Made by a program: the position numbers and the translations under genes. Under the pieces are notes generated by a model that was given only the letters and a program-made list of their open reading frames with translations, did not search any database and was not told the DNA's origin. 64,000 nucleotides of DNA, taken from positions 62,001 to 126,000 of the forward strand of contig NZ_CP010796.1 in NCBI RefSeq assembly GCF_001483965.1, given 5' to 3'. Source of the DNA: Carnobacterium sp. CP1 (lineage in GTDB: Bacteria > Bacillota > Bacilli > Lactobacillales > Carnobacteriaceae). Below are positions 56,498 to 64,000 of the stretch, one piece after another (the first letter of the stretch is position 1; every line of letters starts with the position of its first letter).

Positions 56498-57448
56498 ATG
56501 GCAGAATTTAATCATGAAACAGTCTTGCTTCACGAAACAGTGGATAGTCTGTCTTTAATTCCCGATGGTGTCTACGTCGACTGTACTTTAGGCGGAGCAG
56601 GCCATAGCGAATATCTGCTTTCTCAATTAAATGAAAACGGTCATCTTTACGCATTTGACCAAGATGAACGAGCAATTGAAAATGCAAAAGTACGGTTAGC
56701 GACTTATGTCGAAAAAGGAATGGTAACCTTCATTAAGGCTAATTTCCGCTTTATTAAAGAAGAACTAAATGAGCGAGGGGTATTCGAAGTTGACGGCATT
56801 TTATATGACTTAGGTGTTTCTTCGCCACAACTAGACGAAGCGGAACGAGGGTTTAGTTACCACCAAGACGCCCCGTTAGATATGCGTATGGATACAGAAG
56901 CTCCATTGACAGCGAAAGAAGTCATCAATACTTGGTCGTATCAAGACTTAGTTAGAATTTTTTATCGTTATGGAGAAGAAAAGTTCTCTAAAAGTATTGC
57001 TCGGAAAATAGAAGCGGCAAGAGAACAAAAGCTAATTGAAACCACTACTGAATTAGTTGACATTATTAAAGAAGGTATTCCTGCACCTGCCAGGAGAAAA
57101 GGCGGACATCCAGCTAAACGCGTTTTTCAAGCTGTGCGTATTGCTGTAAATGATGAATTATCAGCCGTGGAAGATTCTTTAGAAGAAGCCATTGGACTAT
57201 TGAATGTTGGCGGAAGAATAAGCGCCATTACGTTTCATTCGTTAGAAGACCGAATCGTAAAATCAATCTACAAAGATCATGCTAAAGGACCAGATATCCC
57301 ACCCGGATTGCCTATCATTCCTGAAGAATTTTTGCCGGAATTAAAATTGGTGACACGAAAACCGATTGTTCCAAGTGAAACGGAATTGGAAATAAACAAT
57401 CGAGCTCGCAGTGCAAAATTGAGAGTAGCAGAAAGACAAAGAAAATAA
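56498..57448 (+). CDS. rsmH: 16S rRNA (cytosine-1402-N4)-methyltransferase RsmH
   Basis: 316 aa. [13 protein letters not shown] at the start and [15 protein letters not shown] (SAM motif I, about residues 27-41) are diagnostic of RsmH/MraW, which methylates N4 of C1402 in 16S r[19 protein letters not shown] and [13 protein letters not shown] are further family signatures. AAAGGGGGAA precedes the ATG. Second gene of the dcw cluster. Confidence 0.96.
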   Translation: MAEFNHETVLLHETVDSLSLIPDGVYVDCTLGGAGHSEYLLSQLNENGHLYAFDQDERAIENAKVRLATYVEKGMVTFIKANFRFIKEELNERGVFEVDGILYDLGVSSPQLDEAERGFSYHQDAPLDMRMDTEAPLTAKEVINTWSYQDLVRIFYRYGEEKFSKSIARKIEAAREQKLIETTTELVDIIKEGIPAPARRKGGHPAKRVFQAVRIAVNDELSAVEDSLEEAIGLLNVGGRISAITFHSLEDRIVKSIYKDHAKGPDIPPGLPIIPEEFLPELKLVTRKPIVPSETELEINNRARSAKLRVAERQRK

Positions 57449-57489
57449 AAAAACTTAAATAGTGAGAGGAAAGAAAGGATGTTATTTGA

Positions 57490-57867
57490 ATGTCGTTGAA
57501 TAGTAACTTAGCTAGAAACCTTGAAGTGGAAACGCCAATACAATCCCCCGTTTTGCCAAAAGAAACAACTATACATAGACCTCTTCCAAAAAAATCGGGG
57601 ATTACAAACCTAGAAAAAATGGTGATTGGAATTGTCTCAGTCATTACATTTGCGTTGATTGCTGTGAGCATCTCACTAGAAATCAACATAGCGAGTACAA
57701 ACCGCGCCCTTCAAGACACGAACTCGTCTATCGCAAATATCACTACCATAAACAATAATTTAGAACAAGAAGTTCAAGAATTATCGCGTTATGACCGTGT
57801 TTATGAAATCGCCAATCGTCAAGGTTTAGAAATGAATGAAGCCAATGTAAGGAATGTTATTAAATGA
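57490..57867 (+). CDS. ftsL: Cell division protein FtsL
   Basis: 125 aa: a cytosolic N-terminal 40 residues, one membrane helix (MVIGIVSVITFALIAVSISL, about 40-59), and an extracellular leucine-zipper coil ending in DRVYEIANRQGLEMNEANV, the FtsL signature. It is part of the divisome FtsL-FtsB-DivIC complex. It overlaps the transpeptidase gene by 4 bp. AAAGGATG lies upstream. Confidence 0.9.
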   Translation: MSLNSNLARNLEVETPIQSPVLPKETTIHRPLPKKSGITNLEKMVIGIVSVITFALIAVSISLEINIASTNRALQDTNSSIANITTINNNLEQEVQELSRYDRVYEIANRQGLEMNEANVRNVIK

Positions 57868-60041
57868 CAAACAGAAACCCTTTAAAAAACAGAAAAAAAA
57901 TTGCGATCCTGCTCTTTTTTGGTACCTTGCTTTTATTCTTGGTATTTGTAGGACGTTTTACTTACATTATGGTAAAAGGAGAAATTAACGGGGAAAATCT
58001 GTCTCAAAATGTTAATAACCTTTATACAAGAAGTAGCGTACTAGAAGCAAACCGAGGGACCATTTATGATATAGGTGGAAACTCGATTGCTATGGACGCT
58101 ACTTCTTACTCGTTAGTCGCCATTTTAACCGATAAGTGGTCAAATGATCCGAAAGAACCGCAACATGTGAAAGACAAGCAGAAGACAGCTGCGGCTTTAT
58201 CAAAACACATTGCTATGAGTGAAGCGGATATATTTAAAACTTTAAACCAAAAAGACTTGTCTCAAGTAGAATTTGGTTCGGCGGGGAAAAAATTATCATA
58301 CGATATTAAAAGTGCCATCGAAGAAGAGGATCTACCAGGGATTGTTTTTGAAGAAACGCCTACAAGGCTTTACCCTAATGGTACTTTTGCTTCGCATTTG
58401 GTGGGATATGCTGAATTGCCGACAGATAAAAACGACGAAACGAAAGAAGGAACACTCAGTACTGATTTAACCGGATTAATGGGTGTAGAACAAGCCTATA
58501 ACGATGTGTTGACTGGAACTGACGGTTCTATAAAATACCAAAAAGACAGCTTTGGATATGTTTTACCAAATTCTACAGTAGAAACAACTGATTCAGTAGA
58601 TGGAAAGGATATCTATTTGACGTTAGACAAACGCATGCAGGTATATTTAGAAAGCGTCATGACTGAAGTGAATGATAAATTTAATCCTGTAGGAATGACA
58701 GCAACATTGATGGATCCAGAGACGGGAGCGATCATTGCTGCTTCTCAACGCCCCTCTTTCAACGCCACGACGAAAGAAGGTATTGGGCAACTCTGGCAAA
58801 ACTTATTAGTTGAAGATACGTTTGAACCAGGCTCAACACTGAAAGTATTGACTCTTGCAGCAGCTATTAACGAAGGTGTATTTGATCCTAATGCGACTTA
58901 TATGTCAGGCGCTAAAAAAATAGAAGGTGGAGTCGTTCATGACCACAATGTAAATGGTTGGGGACAAATCAATTATTTGGAAGGCTTGGAACGGTCAAGT
59001 AATGTTGCTTTTGTTAATTTAATGGAAAAAATGGGAGAAGATACCTGGAAAGAGTATTTGGATAATTTTGGAATGGGAAAAACGACTGCTTCAGGACTTC
59101 CAAATGAACAAAGTGGTTCTAATCCTTATGAGTGGCCGCTTGAAAAAGCGAATACCTCATTTGGACAAGGTTTGACAGTGACAGTATTTCAAATGATGCA
59201 AGCTTATTCAGCAGTAGCCAACGAAGGTAAAATGATGAAGCCGCAGTATATTAGTAAAATAGTTGATCCGGCAACAGGTAAAGAAACTACATTTGAACCA
59301 GAAGTTGTCAGCGAACCTATTTCTAAAAATTCAGCCGATCAAGCATTGAACTATTTAAAAGAAGTTGTGTACGGTGAAAATGGGACCGGTCAAGGTTATC
59401 AAATTGATGGCTATGAAATAGCTGCTAAAACAGGTACTGCACAAATCGTTAATCCTGATACAAAACAATATTATAGCGGAGGCTCCAACTACGTTTATTC
59501 CGTTGTTGGGATGGCGCCGGCCGACGATCCAAAAGTTGTTTTGTACGTGACCGTTCAGCAACCAACGATTACAGATTCTTCTTTAGTGGGAGGAGATGTC
59601 GTCCAAGCTGTTTTTAATCCTGTTATGAAACGAGCATTGGAATATCAACACTTGGATTCTGATTCTGAAGTTGAAGATCCTAATCAAGTCGTCATGCCAA
59701 AAGTAACGGGTGTATCTAAAGAAGAAGCGTTAAAATCATTAGAAGAAGCTCAGTTAGATGTGACCATCGTAGGAAATGGTGATACAATAGTACAGCAATT
59801 GCCGCTGCCTGAAGAAAGCTCCATTAAAAACCAACGGGCCATTTTAATGACAAATGGGGCTATGACTATGCCGGATATGACAGGATGGTCGAAAAACGAT
59901 GTGTTGAAAGTATCGGAAATTACTGGAATTGAATTTGCATTTGAAGGAGAGGGATACGTCGTTGAACAAAGTTTAACGCCGCAAGCTAACATGCAGGGTG
60001 AAGAGCAAATCAAAATCACATTAGCTTCTCCTCAAGAATAG
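57864..60041 (+). CDS. pbpX: Division-specific PBP (PBP2x/FtsI type) with PASTA domains
   Basis: 725 aa. One N-terminal membrane helix, a dimerisation domain, then a transpeptidase with SxxK in GSTLKVLTLAAAI (about residue 320), SxN in RSSNVAFVN (about 378) and KTG in AAKTGTAQI (about 520). Two PASTA domains (about 615-725, VVMPKVTGVSKEEAL and MPDMTGWSKNDVL) close it. It crosslinks septal peptidoglycan and is a beta-lactam target. It overlaps ftsL by 4 bp and ends 14 bp before murE. Confidence 0.93.
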   Translation: MTNRNPLKNRKKIAILLFFGTLLLFLVFVGRFTYIMVKGEINGENLSQNVNNLYTRSSVLEANRGTIYDIGGNSIAMDATSYSLVAILTDKWSNDPKEPQHVKDKQKTAAALSKHIAMSEADIFKTLNQKDLSQVEFGSAGKKLSYDIKSAIEEEDLPGIVFEETPTRLYPNGTFASHLVGYAELPTDKNDETKEGTLSTDLTGLMGVEQAYNDVLTGTDGSIKYQKDSFGYVLPNSTVETTDSVDGKDIYLTLDKRMQVYLESVMTEVNDKFNPVGMTATLMDPETGAIIAASQRPSFNATTKEGIGQLWQNLLVEDTFEPGSTLKVLTLAAAINEGVFDPNATYMSGAKKIEGGVVHDHNVNGWGQINYLEGLERSSNVAFVNLMEKMGEDTWKEYLDNFGMGKTTASGLPNEQSGSNPYEWPLEKANTSFGQGLTVTVFQMMQAYSAVANEGKMMKPQYISKIVDPATGKETTFEPEVVSEPISKNSADQALNYLKEVVYGENGTGQGYQIDGYEIAAKTGTAQIVNPDTKQYYSGGSNYVYSVVGMAPADDPKVVLYVTVQQPTITDSSLVGGDVVQAVFNPVMKRALEYQHLDSDSEVEDPNQVVMPKVTGVSKEEALKSLEEAQLDVTIVGNGDTIVQQLPLPEESSIKNQRAILMTNGAMTMPDMTGWSKNDVLKVSEITGIEFAFEGEGYVVEQSLTPQANMQGEEQIKITLASPQE

Positions 60042-60055
60042 AAAAGGTGGAAATA

Positions 60056-61534
60056 ATGAAAGCAATCGAATTGATAAACCAATTAGTCACAAAAAACATG
60101 CTGACCAGAGTTCCAGAAGAATTAGTTATTACGAAAGTAACACAGGATACACGTGAAATAGAGTCAGATTCTATGTTCATTTGTATTGCCGGAGCAGTTT
60201 ACAATGGGCATGAACTTGCTGAAGAAGCTGTTGAAAAAGGAGCCGCTGTCATCATTGCCAGCGAAGAAATCAATGTATCAGTACCCGTCGTCTATGTATC
60301 TGATACGGTAAAAGCGATGGCGATTCTAGCCAATCATTTCTATCAGTCTCCGAGTCAAGAGTTGCATATGATCGGGGTTACCGGAACTAATGGGAAAACA
60401 ACTGTTACTCACTTATTAGATCAAATTTTCAGAGATCATCAAGAGAGAACTGGGGTAATCGGAACGATGTACCGTCGAATTGGGGATGACGTTTTTGAAG
60501 CGAAAAATACAACTCCAGACAGCATCACTTTGCAAAAAACGCTTAGAGAAATGAAAGAAGCCGATGTCACTACTTGTTCGATGGAAGTTTCTTCTCATGC
60601 TTTAGTACAAGGTCGGGTCTGGGGAACGGATTTTGATGTTGCTGTTTTTACAAATTTAAGTCAAGATCACTTAGAATACCATCATACGATGGAAGAGTAC
60701 GGTCATGCTAAAGAATTACTGTTTTCCCAATTAGGCAATACTTACCGAGGAGACCAGCCTAAATACGCTATTCTAAATACTGATGATCCTGTAGGGAGAA
60801 GTTACCAAAATAAAACAGCAGCACTCGTTTACTCTTATGGAATTGTTCAGCCAGCTGATTTTAGAGCAACTCATTTAAAAATAACCAACCAAGGGACAAG
60901 TTTTACGTTGCTTTTCAAAAATGAAGCTTATCCTGTGAAAATGCAATTGGTCGGTAAATTTAATGTATTGAATGCTTTAGCAGCTTTTGCTGCTGCTTAT
61001 GCTTCTGGCTTGCCTTTACCGAGTGTTATTGCTTCAATGGAAAAAATTAAAGGTGTAAGAGGAAGGTTTGAAGTCGTTCAAGGGGAGCAGGACTTTGCGA
61101 TCATTGTAGACTATGCCCATACACCAGATGGATTACTGAATGTATTAAACGCAGTTAACGAAATAAAATCCGGGAAAGTCTATTGTATTGTAGGCTGTGG
61201 AGGCGATCGTGATCGGACAAAACGACCAATTATGGCAGATGTTGCTTTTACTCATGCAGATCATGTGATTTTCACTTCGGACAATCCGCGTACTGAAGAT
61301 CCGCAGATGATCTTAAATGAAATGGTAGCTAATTTAGAGGAAAACACTTATCAAATGATTCCAGATCGCAGAACAGCCATTCAAGCCGCTGTTGACCAAG
61401 CAACTACCGATGATATCATCTTGATTGCAGGTAAAGGACATGAAGATTATCAAATCATTGGTCATGAAAAACATCATTTTGATGATGTCGAAGAAGCAAA
61501 AAAAGCAGTTAAACTAAAAAACAAAGAAATTTAG
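60056..61534 (+). CDS. murE: UDP-MurNAc-tripeptide synthetase, meso-DAP-adding MurE
   Basis: About 492 aa from the ATG at 60056 (AAAGGTGG 7 bp upstream). Mur-ligase P-loop GVTGTNGKTTVTHLL (about residue 110), SMEVSSHAL and the substrate motif TSDNPRTEDP (about 407-416) are visible. DNPR selects meso-diaminopimelate, while lysine-adding enzymes have other residues. It therefore adds meso-DAP to UDP-MurNAc-Ala-Glu. Placement between PBP and mraY is Bacillus-like. Confidence 0.94.
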   Translation: MKAIELINQLVTKNMLTRVPEELVITKVTQDTREIESDSMFICIAGAVYNGHELAEEAVEKGAAVIIASEEINVSVPVVYVSDTVKAMAILANHFYQSPSQELHMIGVTGTNGKTTVTHLLDQIFRDHQERTGVIGTMYRRIGDDVFEAKNTTPDSITLQKTLREMKEADVTTCSMEVSSHALVQGRVWGTDFDVAVFTNLSQDHLEYHHTMEEYGHAKELLFSQLGNTYRGDQPKYAILNTDDPVGRSYQNKTAALVYSYGIVQPADFRATHLKITNQGTSFTLLFKNEAYPVKMQLVGKFNVLNALAAFAAAYASGLPLPSVIASMEKIKGVRGRFEVVQGEQDFAIIVDYAHTPDGLLNVLNAVNEIKSGKVYCIVGCGGDRDRTKRPIMADVAFTHADHVIFTSDNPRTEDPQMILNEMVANLEENTYQMIPDRRTAIQAAVDQATTDDIILIAGKGHEDYQIIGHEKHHFDDVEEAKKAVKLKNKEI

Positions 61535-61546
61535 GAGCGATTCAGC

Positions 61547-62512
61547 ATGCATTGGACAGAAATGTTATTGCCTTTAGTCAGTGGATTTGCACTGACCATC
61601 ATGGCGATGCCAATTGTTATTGGCTATTTTAGAACAAAACAACTAGGTCAAACTACAAGAGAAGAAGGTCCAAAATGGCATGAAGTAAAAACCGGAACGC
61701 CTACTATGGGAGGAGTCGTTTTTCTTATCGCGGCAGTTATTTCTAGTAGTTGGGTAGGTGTTTGGCAAGGAAACCTGACAATCGGTTTAGGCTTGTTGCT
61801 TTTCATTACCTTAGTTTATGGATTATTGGGTTTTTTAGATGACTTTATTAAAATCTTTAAAAAACGCAATCTTGGTTTAACTTCTAAACAAAAATTACTT
61901 GGTCAGATTATTGGTGGTATTGTATTTTTTAGTGGTTACCTTATAAATAACTTATCAACTGATTTAGCCATTCCTTTTTTAGGAACGATTCACTTGGGCT
62001 GGTTTTATGGGGTTTTTATCTTATTTTGGTTAGTTGGTTTCTCTAATGCTGTAAACTTGACCGATGGTTTAGATGGTTTGGTGGCGGGCACAGCGAGTAT
62101 TGCGTACAGTGCGTACGCTATAATAGCATGGCAACAACAACAGACAGATGTGTTGATTTTTTGTTTGTCTATTATCGGCAGCCTAATTGGTTTTTTCTTT
62201 TTCAATAAAAAACCTGCTAAAATTTTCATGGGAGATGTTGGCTCATTAGCTTTAGGCGGTGGGTTAGCGGCTGTTTCGATTTTGTTGAAACAAGAATGGT
62301 CTTTATTGCTGATTGGCCTTATTTTTGTCGTTGAAACGGCAAGCGTAATGATTCAAGTCACATCTTTTAAATTAACAGGAAAAAGAGTATTTAAAATGAG
62401 CCCAATTCACCATCACTTTGAAATGAGCGGCTGGAGTGAATGGCGTGTCGTATTAACCTTTTGGTTCATCGGTCTAGTTTCTGCTGCATTGTGTTTGATG
62501 GTGGTTCTTTGA
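61547..62512 (+). CDS. mraY: Phospho-MurNAc-pentapeptide-transferase MraY
   Basis: 321 aa with about ten membrane helices. Signature segments are TPTMGGVVFLIAA, LGFLDDFIKIFKKRN (catalytic Asp pair) and NLTDGLDGLVAG, with HHHFEMSGW near the end. It transfers phospho-MurNAc-pentapeptide to undecaprenyl phosphate, making lipid I. GGAGCGATT precedes the ATG, 12 bp after murE. Confidence 0.96.
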   Translation: MHWTEMLLPLVSGFALTIMAMPIVIGYFRTKQLGQTTREEGPKWHEVKTGTPTMGGVVFLIAAVISSSWVGVWQGNLTIGLGLLLFITLVYGLLGFLDDFIKIFKKRNLGLTSKQKLLGQIIGGIVFFSGYLINNLSTDLAIPFLGTIHLGWFYGVFILFWLVGFSNAVNLTDGLDGLVAGTASIAYSAYAIIAWQQQQTDVLIFCLSIIGSLIGFFFFNKKPAKIFMGDVGSLALGGGLAAVSILLKQEWSLLLIGLIFVVETASVMIQVTSFKLTGKRVFKMSPIHHHFEMSGWSEWRVVLTFWFIGLVSAALCLMVVL

Positions 62513-62615
62513 TCCGCCACTAAAACCAATCACCCAATCCTGAAACGGTCCGTCTGTCAAGGGTGGCTAAATGATGAGCTTGATAAAGCAGCTCTTATAG
62601 GAAAGAGGTCTAAGG

Positions 62616-63998
62616 ATGAAGAAAATTAAACGATATGAAAATATTAAAGTGCTGGTTTTAGGATTAGCTTTAAGCGGTGTGAATGCAGCTAAATTGCTCC
62701 ATTCATTGGGGGCTCTCGTAACCGTCAATGACTACAAAAGCTTTGATGAAAACCCTGAAGCACAAGAATTGCTTGAATCAGGTATTCGCGTGGTAACGGG
62801 CGGGCATCCTGTAGAATTGTTGGATGAAGATTTCGAATGGGTAGTTAAGAATCCGGGAATCATGTATACGAATCCTATTGTGGTTCGTGCGCTTGAAAAA
62901 GGCATTCCAGTAATAACAGATGTCGAATTAGCTTACGAAGTTTCTGAAAGCCTGTTGATTGGCGTAACGGGTACGAATGGAAAAACAACGACTACTACCA
63001 TGATCGCAGATTTATTAAACAACCACAGAGAAACAGGACATGCTTATGTTGCTGGTAATATAGGCACACCAGCTAGTCAAGTTGCACAACAAGCAACCGC
63101 AGAAGACGAGATCGTAATGGAACTCTCTAGTTTTCAATTGATGGGAATAACCGAGATGAAACCGCACATTGCAGTTATTACGAATCTTTATTCAGCACAC
63201 TTAGACTATCATGGGACTAGAGAAGAATATGTAGCAGCTAAAATGCAAATCACTAAAAATCAAACAGCAGAAGATTATCTCATTGTTAATTGGGATCAAC
63301 CGGAACTAAGAGAGTTATCCAAAAAGAGCCAAGCAAAGATTATTCCTTTCTCGCGATTGGAACGAGTTGAAAAAGGCGTTTATCTTGAAGATGAAGTCAT
63401 TTTCTATCAAGGTGAACCAATCATGAATAAAATGTCTATTTTGGTACCAGGTGAACACAATGTAGAAAACGCCATGGCTGCGATTGCTGTTGCTAAATTA
63501 TTAGGACAAGAAAACGGAACGATTCGCGAATGCCTTGAAAAATTTGCTGGCGTAAAGCATCGTACTCAGTTTGTTACCGACTATAAACAAAGACAGTTTT
63601 ACAATGATTCAAAAGCGACCAACACGTTAGCAACAAAAAATGCCTTAAAAGGTTTCGATGTTCCGGTCATTTTGTTGGCAGGAGGACTAGATCGGGGAAA
63701 TAGTTTTGATGACTTATTGCCTGAACTAGCTCACGTTAAAGCCTTAGTTGTATTTGGAGAAACAGCTGCGAAATTGGCTGAGGCTGGAGAAAAAGCTGGA
63801 GTAAAACAAATCAACTACGTACAAAATGTAGAAGCAGCCGTTCCAGTAGCATTTGAATTGAGTCAGCCTGGAGAAGTAATTTTATTGTCGCCTGCTTGTG
63901 CTAGTTGGGATCAATACCGCAGTTTTGAAGTACGTGGAGATGCGTTTATTCATTCGATCGATCGCTTAATTACTGAAACAGAAGAAGAGGAGGAGTAG
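62616..63998 (+). CDS. murD: UDP-MurNAc-L-alanine--D-glutamate ligase MurD
   Basis: 460 aa, complete, with its stop (TAG) two bases before the window end. VLVLGLALSGVNAAKLL forms the N-terminal nucleotide fold, GVTGTNGKTTTTTMI the ATPase P-loop (about residue 115), and FYNDSKATNTLATKNAL the C-terminal domain. It adds D-Glu to UDP-MurNAc-L-Ala in the cytoplasm. GAAAGAGG precedes the ATG. The 100 bp after mraY hold no clear terminator. Confidence 0.96.
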   Translation: MKKIKRYENIKVLVLGLALSGVNAAKLLHSLGALVTVNDYKSFDENPEAQELLESGIRVVTGGHPVELLDEDFEWVVKNPGIMYTNPIVVRALEKGIPVITDVELAYEVSESLLIGVTGTNGKTTTTTMIADLLNNHRETGHAYVAGNIGTPASQVAQQATAEDEIVMELSSFQLMGITEMKPHIAVITNLYSAHLDYHGTREEYVAAKMQITKNQTAEDYLIVNWDQPELRELSKKSQAKIIPFSRLERVEKGVYLEDEVIFYQGEPIMNKMSILVPGEHNVENAMAAIAVAKLLGQENGTIRECLEKFAGVKHRTQFVTDYKQRQFYNDSKATNTLATKNALKGFDVPVILLAGGLDRGNSFDDLLPELAHVKALVVFGETAAKLAEAGEKAGVKQINYVQNVEAAVPVAFELSQPGEVILLSPACASWDQYRSFEVRGDAFIHSIDRLITETEEEEE

Positions 63999-64000
63999 GC

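Overview
The window is low-GC Firmicutes chromosome (Lactobacillales, most like Carnobacteriaceae) interrupted by one apparently complete temperate siphovirus prophage. The genus is an inference. It rests on Lactobacillales-type gene neighbourhoods, the DUF3397 gene before mraZ, and a dcw cluster that includes a murE whose substrate motif is DNPR, the meso-diaminopimelate type. That cell-wall chemistry is typical of Carnobacterium and unusual among lactic acid bacteria.

Left chromosomal flank (1-7222): the yqeH-yhbY-nadD-yqeK-rsfS-yqeM operon (ribosome biogenesis, NAD synthesis, Ap4A hydrolysis), then recQ, tmcAL, and a separately promoted yceD-rpmF pair ending in a strong terminator. Right flank (54738-64000): DUF3397, mraZ with a GTGG operator, rsmH, ftsL, a PASTA-bearing division transpeptidase, murE, mraY and murD.

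The prophage (about 47.5 kb) lies between two identical 36-bp cores, attL 7197-7232 and attR 54702-54737. The attL core forms the 3' half of the rpmF terminator, so the host terminator is regenerated. Layout: a leftward lysogeny module (integrase; an AT-rich three-gene ParA-like/HEPN-like operon; a PH-SHOCT protein; ImmA; CI); a dense divergent control region; rightward early genes (cro, antirepressor, SbcC-like ATPase, RecT/Bet, MBL-fold protein, replisome organizer with iterons, RecU, SSB, MazG, ArpU); a tRNA-Asn and a tRNA-like remnant; packaging and head genes; connector and tail genes; tape measure, tail hub/fibre; and a holin-amidase lysis cassette. Cargo genes follow lysis: a membrane-anchored nuclease, a membrane protein, and an SOS-controlled umuC-yolD-ssb-like operon on the minus strand.

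Points most worth a second look: (1) a phage-encoded Prp-like protease with three structural proteins (scaffold, capsid, major tail protein) that all carry the L27-like cleavage motif; (2) a minor head protein with a C-terminal toxin-like extension and an overlapping candidate immunity gene; (3) a ParA-like ATPase operon with a HEPN-like last gene, a candidate defence or exclusion system; (4) three parallel promoter-to-terminator units opposite the lysogeny genes, one convergent with an unrecognised 29-aa peptide; (5) two recoding sites, a +1 shift at a CCC-TAA stop in the major tail gene and a -1 shift on T-TTT-TTC in the tail chaperone gene; (6) independently promoted cargo genes (DUF4145, an excisionase-like HTH, a secreted nuclease).
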